Of a stretch of DNA of 64,000 nucleotides, positions 43,564-52,812 are shown piece by piece (the first letter of the stretch is position 1; each line of letters opens with the position of its first letter). This DNA is from Mantamonas sphyraenae (taxonomy: Eukaryota; CRuMs; Mantamonadidae). Both the position numbers and the translations under genes were made by a program. The notes below the pieces were generated by a model, which was not told the origin of the DNA, made no database searches, and was given only the letters and a program-made list of their open reading frames with translations. The stretch spans positions 186,001 through 250,000 of the forward strand of contig JAPMXV010000054.1 in NCBI GenBank assembly GCA_026936335.1, in the 5' to 3' direction.

Positions 43564-44322
43564 TCACCAATTCACAAGCTGGTCGCCATCGTCGTCTTGC
43601 TGCCCGCTTTGCCCACTCTCTGCAGCCAGGTCACCCTGTTGGCCGGTGCTGGTCACCGGAAAGTGTGTCGGTGTGACAAACGACACGTCTGACGGTGCAA
43701 CAGCCACCGTACGCTGCTGCTCCTGCTCCTGTTCAATCTTGAGCAAGGGAAGGTGCCATCGATCCAGGTTGAAATCGTCGGCCACAATGCCGTAGAAGGA
43801 GGAGACCAAGGCCACGAAAGCGAGCACCACACAGGGCAATGAAAAGGTGATGAAGAACACGCTGAGGGCCATGGCATGGTTGTACATGAGCGCGGACGGT
43901 GTGCCAGGCGTACACACAGTGGGCACCAACAAGGCACCTGTGAGGCCCAGTGACAGGCAGCCACCCACCCACAGAATGGCTATGCACAGTCCAATGGACA
44001 TTTGAAATGCATACGACGCCGAGCCGGCGTACGGGCGCAGCAGCGGAATCAGCAGCACGGCAAGCAGCGTGCCCACGCACGCCACCGCCACAGCGACCAC
44101 CTCCCAGCCGACAAGAAACACAATATAGATGGCAATGTACAAGCGGGTGAGTCCCCAGCAACGGTCTGTGCCCAGGGGAGGGTATTGGGAGCGTTCCCCG
44201 AGCGACAATGGATGCACCTCGGAGGTCCTCCAAATCACAATCCACCACTCGATAAGGTACGCCAGGGCGCCCAATGCAATGAAGCACAGACTGACACCCG
44301 ATACTTTGGCGGGCCAAGCCAT
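43564..44322 (-). CDS. Uncharacterised four-transmembrane protein
   Basis: A single exon encodes 252 residues from ATG 44322. Four hydrophobic segments are visible: SGVSLCFIALGALAYLIEWW; YIAIYIVFLVGWEVVAVAVA with a long continuation; MSIGLCIAILWVGGCLSLGL; and MALSVFFITFSLPCVVLAFV. The C-terminal ~60 residues are Gln/Glu/Asp-rich and presumably cytosolic. No family signature was recognised. It sits 117 bp downstream of the solo TMD0 gene on the same strand, which may be chance in so compact a genome. An extended reading from further upstream has no supporting ATG of better context. Confidence 0.75.
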   Translation of the reverse strand: MAWPAKVSGVSLCFIALGALAYLIEWWIVIWRTSEVHPLSLGERSQYPPLGTDRCWGLTRLYIAIYIVFLVGWEVVAVAVACVGTLLAVLLIPLLRPYAGSASYAFQMSIGLCIAILWVGGCLSLGLTGALLVPTVCTPGTPSALMYNHAMALSVFFITFSLPCVVLAFVALVSSFYGIVADDFNLDRWHLPLLKIEQEQEQQRTVAVAPSDVSFVTPTHFPVTSTGQQGDLAAESGQSGQQDDDGDQLVNW

Positions 44323-44439
44323 GGCAGGGGGGGGGAAATGAAAAAGTTGTTTTTCGTTTGGCCACCATCGCGCACGCATCCCACTGCTGCTGCTGCTGAC
44401 ACACGCACACACTCGCAACAGCTGCCGTTTGGTTGTTGA

Positions 44440-45338
44440 TCAAAGGGCATCCCTGCTGCTGTAGAGCAGCTTGTCGGTCATGGGTGTGCCGGAGCCGCTT
44501 TGGATGAGATACTGCTGGTCTTCGGCGTACTTTTTCCAGGCAATGACGACAATGGCGGAGTTGAGGAGGAGGCAGACGCCGCTCATCACAAGCGGGAGGG
44601 GAATGGTGACAGTGGTGCCGTGGGGAGTGGGCACGTGATCTTGGATGAGGAGTGCGGTGAGCGAGTAGAGCTTCAACACACCGCACAGCCACATCACCGT
44701 GTACCAGATGGGCAACGTCTTGTCGCGCGGCACGTCACGGCTGTGCTCTTCGTACAACAGCCACGCAGCAAAGAACTGTGGGGGGGGGGGGGAGGGGGGG
44801 GTGGTTGTTGGGGAAGGGGGGCAGTTGAAGGTGCATACAGGGGCGAGTGAGCGAGTTGCACACACGGAGCATTGGTCACTTGGGGCAGGTCGGTGCAGAG
44901 TGGCGCAGAAACGGCGGAACTGATGCTGTGGCCGTGGAGAGGGGAACAACAAACGTAGGAGAGCACACAGGTAGGGTGACATGGGCTGGTGGTGGGCAAG
45001 TGATAACGTACCCACATGAGAAGGGAAAGGCCCGCAGCAACCATTTCAACCGCGTGGACTTGGAGGCCTTTCTCAAAGTGTTGCTTGAGATAGGTGATGA
45101 GAACGCCCAGAGAGGCAAAGCCGATGGATGTGCTGATGCACAGTTCGGCTACAAATACATAGGTGGGGTGGGCGTTGGCCACGTGCTGATAGTTCCAGCG
45201 CACGTCATGCAGCCGTTTGCTGCCGAGGACCAGGAGCAGCAGGTAGGCCACTCCAAAGATCACAAGCTCCCGAAAGCACGGCGCAAAGGCAATGCCTTCC
45301 ATGGGGAAGAACCCCGACGAGCCACAGAACGCCTCCAT
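44440..45338 (-). CDS. Solo ABCC-type TMD0-like five-transmembrane protein
   Basis: Exons 44440..44775 and 45012..45338, phase 0, give 220 residues. The start [20 protein letters not shown] runs into [20 protein letters not shown], resembling the N-terminus of long ABCC (MRP/SUR) transporters, where a Cys-containing lumenal start leads into a five-TM TMD0. Five TM segments are visible: [54 protein letters not shown] across the exon join; [20 protein letters not shown]; and [20 protein letters not shown]. No ABC core or nucleotide-binding domain follows, and the stop at 44440 is clean. In SUR proteins TMD0 binds a channel, and in TAPL a separate TMD0 binds partner proteins. The family call rests on topology and start motif only. 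Confidence 0.65.
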
Positions 45339-45437
45339 GCCCCAGCCAAAGTCGCGTTGGTGAAGGCGGCGCCGCGCCGTCGCCGCCAAACACCAGAAAG
45401 CGCAGCCCACAGGCAAAAACCAGCCACACAGCGCGCC

Positions 45438-47777
45438 ATGGACGCCAGCACGCAGCGACGAGCATACATGTTCCGACGCACTGTGGCGCTGGAGCATCTG
45501 GTGGACAAGCGCGAGGCAGATGGAGACGTGGAAGGCGCACGTGCGCTGCTGCGCAGCCTGCTCGGGTTCCTGACAACGCAACGCGCGCAAGACGAGCAGC
45601 TCCTGCGCAGCAAGCTCAAGCAGCAGCAAGACAAGCGTGCGTCCAACGGCGTCCCGAACCAGGACACATCGAAGGACGCCGGAGCACGCAACGGCCATGA
45701 CCATGGTGGAGCAGGAGGCGCGTACACCATCTCGCTCGCCACAACAAACGGTGCCACTGAGCTCAAGGAACTGCGTTCCCGCTACGCCGCGTTCATGGAT
45801 GTATATTTGGAGCGATTGCACAACCTTGGCGCACAGCAGGATGCGTTACGCCAGGAAACGGGTGGTCTTGCGGTGGGTGATCAGAGCCCGCACGCAAAGG
45901 TGACCCTGCAGCAGGTGGCAGAGTGTCGCGAGCTGAAACGTCTGGGCAACAATGTGCGCAAGGCCAAGTTGGCTGCCATGGCTGACAATGCACGTGACAT
46001 GGCCCAGCGCTACCGCGAGGCGGTGAGACAAAAGACGGCAGCCTCCTCTACCGCTCGCGGACGTGTCAACTTGACACGCAGCCGAGCTTCCCCGGTCAAG
46101 CAGACGGCCCTGGATCATCCTCAGGGCAAGCGTACACGTGGCTTCGATGCACAGGACGCATCATCATCATCATCATCATCATCATCAGCAGCCGTTGGGT
46201 CCTCCTCCTCCTCCTCCTCCTCCGCACATGCTGCCAAGCGACAGCGCGTGCAACAACATGCCGCATCTGCCTTTTACGACCTGTCCCAAGAGTCACAGGA
46301 GGACGTGCGAGCAAGGTCATCCTCTTCCAGCAGCAGCAGCGGCGGCGGCAGCTCGGTGATGAACAAGGGAGATTTCGTTACGGCAAAGCGGCAGATGCAC
46401 CTGGACAATCAGCAGAACGGACAGGCAGGACGCAATGGGACAGGAAAGGGCGCAGGGAAGCGCAAGGGCCTGCGAAGGCGCACAAAGATGAGCAGCCAGC
46501 TCGACGCAAGCAACAAATCGTATCGGGGCAAGGACATCCTGGAAGGCGCCGAGGATGGCGAGGAAATTGGCAGCTTCAGCGGAGGACCGTCGTATTCGTT
46601 CAACCAAAACCCGTCGGCAACGCTGGGAGGCAATGGACGCAACAAGCGAGGCGGCAGCGGCAGCAGCAAGAAGCAGAAGGAGGGCGAAAAGGGCGAGTAT
46701 GAACGAGCCAATCCGCCCGAGATGTACGAGGACGAACGGTTGAAGAATGTGGATCCCAAGATGATCGACATGATCACAAACGAGATCCTGGACCACGGGG
46801 AGCCTGTGACGTGGGCTGATATCGCAGGGCTGGAGTTTGCCAAGAAGACGGTCAACGAAATGGTGATCTATCCCATGCTGCGCCCAGACATCTTTACGGG
46901 CCTTCGTGCACCTCCGAAGGGCCTGCTGCTGTTTGGTCCGCCGGGCACAGGCAAGACACTGATTTGCAAGGCCATTGCGCACGAGAGCAAGGCCACGTTT
47001 TTCAGCATTTCGTCGAGCACACTGACGAGCAAGTGGGTGGGTGAGGGCGAAAAGATGGTCAAGGCCCTGTTCAAGGTGGCTGCGTACTTCCAGCCGTCGG
47101 TGATCTTTATCGACGAGATCGACTCGCTGCTGACCGCGCGCAAGGAGGACGACACAGAGTCGTCGCGACGTATCAAGACAGAGTTTCTGGTGCAGTTTGA
47201 CGGCGCCGGTGTGTCGTCGGAAGACCGCATTCTGGTGGTCGGGGCGACCAACTGCCCCGACCAGCTGGACGAGGCTGCCAAGAGGCGTCTTGCCAAGAGG
47301 TTGTACATTCCGCTGCCTGGTCCCGAGGCACGGCAGCAGCTGATCACGCGGCTGCTGGAGAAGAACAAGGAGGTGCATTCGCTGGGAAGCGACGAACTCA
47401 ACGAAATCGTGCGTCTGTCCAAGGGCTACTCGGGCAGCGATCTGAAGCACCTGTGCGAGGAGGCAGCCATGGGGCCCGTGCGAGACTGTGTGGACATCAC
47501 AAACACCAGCAAGGGCGACATGCGACCCATCATGCTCAAGGATTTCCTCGATGCACTCAAACTCGCGCGCGCAAGCGTGTCCCAGAAGGATCTCAAGCTG
47601 TTCCTCGACTGGAATGTCGACTACGGTTCCTTCCAGTTTCCCGACGTGGACGAGGATGCCGAGTGGGAGAAGAGGCAGGCAGAGCAAAAGGCTCAAACTG
47701 CCGACAAAGTGCAAGCGGCAAGTGCAAGCGACAACACAAACACAAACACAAACGCGATGGATGTGGAGATCGAATGA
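45438..47777 (+). CDS. FIGNL1: Fidgetin-like AAA ATPase (FIGNL1 type)
   Basis: A single exon encodes 779 residues from ATG 45438. The open frame extends upstream but offers no better ATG. The AAA module (about 439-740) has [20 protein letters not shown], Walker [10 protein letters not shown], pore loop SKWVGEGEK, Walker [16 protein letters not shown], and the fidgetin-class strings [14 protein letters not shown] and [21 protein letters not shown] Vps4-like C-terminal helix region follows. FIGNL1 acts in homologous recombination (RAD51 removal), while its relatives fidgetin and spastin sever microtubules. The first ~440 residues are low complexity (poly-Ser, Gln, Lys) with two helical stretches near the N-terminus that could be MIT-like. 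Divergent from the solo TMD0 gene by 99 bp. Confidence 0.9.
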   Translation: MDASTQRRAYMFRRTVALEHLVDKREADGDVEGARALLRSLLGFLTTQRAQDEQLLRSKLKQQQDKRASNGVPNQDTSKDAGARNGHDHGGAGGAYTISLATTNGATELKELRSRYAAFMDVYLERLHNLGAQQDALRQETGGLAVGDQSPHAKVTLQQVAECRELKRLGNNVRKAKLAAMADNARDMAQRYREAVRQKTAASSTARGRVNLTRSRASPVKQTALDHPQGKRTRGFDAQDASSSSSSSSSAAVGSSSSSSSSAHAAKRQRVQQHAASAFYDLSQESQEDVRARSSSSSSSSGGGSSVMNKGDFVTAKRQMHLDNQQNGQAGRNGTGKGAGKRKGLRRRTKMSSQLDASNKSYRGKDILEGAEDGEEIGSFSGGPSYSFNQNPSATLGGNGRNKRGGSGSSKKQKEGEKGEYERANPPEMYEDERLKNVDPKMIDMITNEILDHGEPVTWADIAGLEFAKKTVNEMVIYPMLRPDIFTGLRAPPKGLLLFGPPGTGKTLICKAIAHESKATFFSISSSTLTSKWVGEGEKMVKALFKVAAYFQPSVIFIDEIDSLLTARKEDDTESSRRIKTEFLVQFDGAGVSSEDRILVVGATNCPDQLDEAAKRRLAKRLYIPLPGPEARQQLITRLLEKNKEVHSLGSDELNEIVRLSKGYSGSDLKHLCEEAAMGPVRDCVDITNTSKGDMRPIMLKDFLDALKLARASVSQKDLKLFLDWNVDYGSFQFPDVDEDAEWEKRQAEQKAQTADKVQAASASDNTNTNTNAMDVEIE
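46160..46188 (+). repeat. (ATC)n trinucleotide run coding a poly-Ser tract in FIGNL1
   Basis: About nine tandem TCA/ATC units encode consecutive Ser residues in the low-complexity N-terminal half of the ATPase. A (TCC)n run follows closely at about 46200-46222 and also encodes Ser. Confidence 0.85.
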
Positions 47778-47870
47778 GCGATCCTGTGTGGGTGGATGTG
47801 AACAAATCGATGCAGGGATTCATCCCAACTGTGCCCGCGCACGCTGACCACCCCAGCCAAATTCGCCCCA

Positions 47871-49213
47871 ATGCAACGCTATAAGAAAACCGAAGAGATT
47901 GGCGAGGGAGGATTCGGCGTGGTGTACAAAGCAATCGACACAGAGAGCGAGACCGAAGGGGAGGTAGTTGCTGTGAAACGGATCCGCCTGGGTCGAGGAG
48001 GCGTGGGGGTGCCACAGGATGCGTTGCGCGAGATCAACATCCTGCAAGAGGTGTCTCACGAGAACATCATCACGGTAAGGGAGAAGGAGGGGCAAGGGAT
48101 GATGCAAGGACAAAAAAGAGGGAAAGGAGAAATCATTGACACAGCAAGGCAGCTGCGAGACGTGGTGTACCACAACCAGAGTATCAACCTCGTGTTGGAC
48201 TGCATGAGTCACGATCTAAAGGATGTGATTGACGACAGGGATTTGATCATGAGCGCAGGGGACATCAAGTGCTACATGAGGCAGTTCCTGCAGGGACTCG
48301 AGCACCTGCACAAGAACTTTGTGCTGCACAGGGTAGGCTTCTCGGTTGCCTCATCCCGTGCAACCGTCACACTCACACTCACACTCACACATACACACAC
48401 GCGTCCACAGGATATCAAACCAGACAATCTGCTGCTGGACACAGAAGGCAACCTCAAGATCACCGACTTTGGTCTGGCCCGCTTCTACGGCGACTCCGAC
48501 CCGGAGTACTCCAAGGACGTGGTGACACTGTAGGTGCAGGCAACCGACGCATGCGTGTGAAGATGTCCCCGCCCATCCAGTGCGCGATGCGGTGGTAAAT
48601 GCGACGACTGACACGATGGGGCAGGTTTTATCGGGCGCCGGAGCTGTTGTTTGGCGCGCGGCAGTACGGCCCGGCGGTGGACATGTGGGCGGCCGGATGC
48701 GTGTTTGCAGAAATGATGCTGCGTACGTTCTACCTGCCTGTGGATCGGGATTCGGTGCTGGCGGAGCTGGATGTGATCTTCCGAGCTCTGGGCACGCCGA
48801 GTGAGGAGGATTGGCCAGGGATGACCAAGCTGCCCGACTACTTCCAGCCCAAGGAGTACGCCAGACCCGACCTGGGCGAGCTGTTCAGTGCAGCCAGCGA
48901 CAATGCCCTGGATCTGCTCCAGCAAATGCTCATTTTCGATCCCACACAGCGCATCAGCGCAGAGGAAGCCCTCGCTCACCCGTACTTTGGCGACCACGTC
49001 AAGGAGAGCAAACGGGAAAAGCTGCCACTGCCCACAAAGGTTCTCAAACGCATGGGCCAAACAACACAGGCTTCCAGTTCGTCTCGTGCCGGCGCCACAA
49101 GCAGCAGCGCAGGAGGCCTATCCGGCGACATGGATCTCGAAGAGAGTGGCACCAGTGTGCTCAAGAAGAAGCTGTTTGGCAATGTGGACGACGACGACGA
49201 CGAGGAGTTTTGA
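47871..49213 (+). CDS. CDK7: Cyclin-dependent kinase 7 (CAK/TFIIH kinase)
   Basis: Exons 47871..48074, 48153..48332, 48411..48529 and 48625..49213 give 363 residues. CDK7 with cyclin H phosphorylates RNA polymerase II and activates other CDKs. Seen are GEGGFGVVYKAIDTE, VAVKRIRLG, ALREINILQEVSHENIIT, LVLDCMSHDLKDVI, FVLHRDIKPDNLLLD over two joins, and DFGLARFYG. The activation loop reads EYSKDVVTLFYRAPELLFGA, followed by DMWAAGCVFAEMML. The C-terminal LPLPTKVLKRM and a late KKKLF match the CDK7 tail. The T-loop carries Ser where animals have the activating Thr, and TLFYRAPE replaces TRWYRAPE. An unusual acidic end (DDDDDEEF) is present. Confidence 0.93.
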
Positions 49214-49314
49214 TGGGCGGATGGGCTGGGTCGGTGTGAGGGTGGCAAGACAGTCTGGTGCAAGCGCAGGGTGAGCCAACGCAGCAGCGACAGAGAGAGA
49301 GAGAAGGAGAGAAG

Positions 49315-50225
49315 ATGTCGACGGTCGATTTGGACGTTGACGAAGAAATGGAGTTTTTCCTGTATGTGCAGATCAACAGTACGGAGAAGCGCAAGGAAGA
49401 TGGGGCAAAGAAGGAGCACACTGTACGTTGATGGCGAGGCGCGGGGGCGAGAGTTTGAACGACCACTCACCTTTGGTACACGCGCGGCGCGTTTCCACAC
49501 ACACACACAGGTGTACAAGATCGAGGTGTCCAACAACACAAAGGAATGGGAGGTGTACCGTCGCTACAGCGAGTTTGACCAGCTTCTGACAACGGTAAGT
49601 GGGCCGGAAGCCGTCGTAAAGCGCGCTGTGTGCGATGGCACATTTCGGCGAGGAGAGCTGACACACACGCAACACGGCACGACACATGACACCTGCACAC
49701 CATGCATGCGGGAAAACGGTCATACGTACGGCACCACCCACGCACCCCGACACAGCTGGAACAAAAGTACCCTGAGCGCCCGATGCCGGACTTTCCGCTC
49801 AAGACACTGTGGGGCGAATTGGTGAGTGTTTTCGGTCCCTCTCGCGGGGACGGCTGCACGGGACGCACGGGTGACGCGAGGGTGGCACAGACGAAACGTG
49901 TGTGCAGCGTGCATGCGTGCAGACACACGGCGTGGCAGGGTGCACATGTGCTGACACAGCATGGGTGGCTTGGACAACACACACACAGGACCCGGGAGTG
50001 GTGGAGAAGCGTCGCACAATGTTTGCCAAGTTCCTGGAAGGCGTGCTGAGCGACCCGTTCATGAACCGCTCCGAGGACTTGATGAAGTTCTTGGGTGCTG
50101 AGATTCCCAAGAGCTACACAGAGACGGTGAAGAAGTCCAAGAAGAAGAAGAAGAAGAAGAAGAAGAAGAAGCAGGTCGACGAGGACGAGGACGAAGAGGT
50201 GGACGAAGAGGATCTCGAGGACTAA
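49315..50225 (+). CDS. Small PX domain protein with poly-lysine tract and acidic tail
   Basis: Exons 49315..49422, 49511..49594, 49756..49821 and 49989..50225, phase 0, give 164 residues. The PX core is VYKIEVSNNTKEWEVYRRYSEF, then a QKYPERPMPDFPLK Pro loop, then RRTMFAKFLEGVLSDPFM and DLMKFLGAEIP. The phosphoinositide-contact Arg (YRRYSEF) is kept. This predicts binding to PI3P membranes, as in sorting nexins, but no BAR or other domain follows. After PX come KKSK and 11 consecutive Lys, then alternating Glu/Asp to the end. The intron around the RRYSEF exon lies close to that in the SGK-like PX domain at 36.9 kb. The function is not known. Confidence 0.87.
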
Positions 50226-50359
50226 AATTACAGCCTCGGTAGTGGGTACAGTAACCCAGGGATGATGAAACACACATGGGTGATGGAGGGGGGGAGGGGA
50301 ACAGCAAAACAAAACCAGTTGAAAACAAACGGCGACCGTGGAGCCAAAACAACGGCACT

Positions 50360-51168
50360 ATGGACGGAGGGAAGGAAGGAGAGACAAGCAGCGCACCAAC
50401 CGCAAAAGGTGCGCAAGAGTCAAAGGCGCGTGCAACGAAGCGCACGAGCGCAGCGGCGATGAAGTGGAAGAGCGCAGGGCACGACGTGGTGTCCCTCCTG
50501 CGCGAGATCTCCATGTACGAGGCCATTGCAGAAAACCTCAAGGAAGGCTATGAAGAGAAGATCGACCAGATGGACGCCGAGCTGGAGGCGCTGCGCAACG
50601 AGAACAACGCCCTGCGGGCACAGCTCGACCAGGAGGACGCAACCAACGCCGCAGGTGAAGGTGAATCGCTCATCGAGACCGTGCAAAGGCTGGAGAGTGA
50701 AGTCAAGCTGTGGCGACGCATTGCCGAGGAAAACGTGGATGGTGAGTGACAAACGGGTGCCCTTGTGTCGGAAATGTCCTGGGAGGGGCGATTCACCCAC
50801 TTGCCACCATACCCACACACACACACACACACACACACATGTGCGCTACACAATCACACACAGACAAAGACCAGCAGATCGAAGACCTGCAGGAGCAACT
50901 TCAAAGCGAAATCGAAACGTCACAGAGCCTGAACAGCGAGCTGAAAGCGAGCAAACGCGAGGCGGAGCGGCTTGCCAAGGCGGAGGCACAAGCGCTGAGC
51001 GACAGGAAGCAGCTGTACGCACAGATCAAGGCTCTGCAGGTGGCCATGGTTGCTCTGGGCAAGCAGGCAGAAGAGTTGGAAATCACAAAGAGTGCACTGC
51101 TGAGCATGCAACAGGGTACGTGAGGGCAGACGGCGAGGCACCCACCCACCCACCCACGACGGCTGACA

Positions 51169-51205
<37 letters not shown>

Positions 51206-51804
51206 GCGTCGACATTTGAAAAGCACTTTCAGAACTCATACGAGCGACGTCTAAGTGGTGAGTGTGCAGGATGGCCAGCCGTTGAACAGCGGTTGACACA
51301 AGAGGGCGGCGTTGGCCGAGAGCGATCCCGTTTTTGCGGCCGCCGTGCAGCTGACACCCCAACGCAGAGCTGATCAATATGGACCATGCCAGCAAGACCA
51401 AGATGGAGGCGGATCTGGCCAAGCTGGAGGCAGAGGTGGAGCAGTACAGGGTGCGGGAATTTGAAATAATCCAGGGAGAACAGGCAAAGGCCAAGCAGGC
51501 GGAAAAGGTGACCAATTCGTACCAGAAAAAGCTGGACAAGCTGCAAGCGCAGGTGGACAAGCTCAAGGCGGACAACGACAAGCTAAAGAGCAAGCTGGAG
51601 TCGGTGCAGTCACGCGAGAGCGACCTGCTAAAGAGCACACGCACAAACGACGCACGCACCGAACGTATGATGAAGTATTTGCGGCAGAAACTGACGGACG
51701 AGCAGAAACGAAGCGAAGAGCTGGAGATGAAGCAGCACCTCACCGGAAGCGCACGCCTGTCGTCGCGATCACGCCGTTCCAGCTCCACGCCCAAGTAGGT
51801 GTCA

Positions 51805-51847
<43 letters not shown>

Positions 51848-52812
51848 CCCACACACACACTGACACCATCGTTGGTCGTCTTGGCAGTGTGACTCTGAGC
51901 GAGCTGAAGGAGAACCTTTCGTACGAGAACCTTTGTCACACGCCGCAGATGGCCTCGTACTTCAGGGAATACCTCAAGGAGCGGTACTGCGAAGAGAGTC
52001 TGGACTTTGTGGTGGGTGTGCATGCATTCAACGCCCTGGAGGAGGGTAGCGAGGCGCAGAAGGAAGCAGCCGAGGCCATCTATGCGGCACACGTGGCAGC
52101 CGGCTCGCCAGGCGAAATCAACGTGGACCACGAAACCATCAGCAAACTGCGCACCGCTCACACAGAAGGCACAGTGACCAAAGGTATGTTTGACGCGGCC
52201 AAAAAGAGCATCGACTTTATCCTGCGCATGGAGAGCTATCCCGAGTTTCTCAAGTCTCCCCAGTGCAGGGAACTGCTGCTGGACGAGGCGGCGCTTGCAC
52301 ACGTGCGTCCCCAGGCTCCGGCTGCCGAGGCGGCAGCCAAGGGCAAAGGCAAGCAAACCACAGACGCTGAGGGCACCCAGCAGCAGGGAAGCAGCACCAG
52401 CAGCGCACGAGCGCACCGGAAAAACCGCTTTGTTTCGCTTGCCGACGTGCTGGACAACCCAGTGTACTGTGCCTACCTGCGCACCTTCCTCAGCAAGGAA
52501 TACTCAGAGGAGAACCTGGACTTTCTGTTGCAGGTGCGCGAGTACCATGCGCTGGGCGAGACCCACCTGGCTTCCATGGCCCAGACCATTGCCGACGTAT
52601 ACATCAGCGAGGAGGCCACCAAGCAGGTCAACATCGACTACGATGTGCGCGAATCCATTATGGCCACTTTGCGCGATTCAGAAAACCCTGTGACGCACAC
52701 CCTCTTTGACGAAGCCGAGCGCGCCGTCAAGGATCTGCTCGGCACCGATTCCTTCAATCGCTTTCTTCGCTCTCCTGAGTATGAAGAGATGCGCCGTGAC
52801 GCGAGCCTGTGA
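50360..52812 (+). CDS. Coiled-coil protein with two C-terminal RGS domains
   Basis: Exons 50360..50741, 50864..51115, 51201..51257, 51368..51794 and 51888..52812 give 680 residues, with all phases matching. An ATG at 50276 in the same frame would add 28 residues. Residues ~50-370 are almost continuous coiled coil (heptads such as LEALRNENNALRAQLDQED and KLDKLQAQVDKLKADNDKLK). Two RGS folds follow. The first starts ENLCHTPQMASYFREYLKER (about 375-510). The second starts LADVLDNPVYCAYLRTFLSK (about 555-678) and contains YSEENLDFLLQVREY. RGS domains speed GTP hydrolysis by G-alpha subunits. The coiled coil suggests a dimeric or filament-bound regulator. The last 59 bp overlap an antisense exon of the next gene. 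Confidence 0.88.
50813..50839 (+). repeat. (CA)n repeat in an intron of the RGS gene
   Basis: About 13 uninterrupted CA units lie 24 nt upstream of the acceptor at 50862-50863, within the first intron. Confidence 0.85.
51806..51844 (+). repeat. (CA)n repeat in the last intron of the RGS gene
   Basis: About 19 CA units start a few bases after the donor at 51795. A second short CA run follows before the acceptor at 51886-51887. Confidence 0.85.

Noticed and set aside
44847..45437. Upstream extension of the FIGNL1 frame by about 200 codons
   Set aside because: It begins without an ATG and runs antisense through the exons of the solo TMD0 gene; the ATG at 45438 is the first plausible start.
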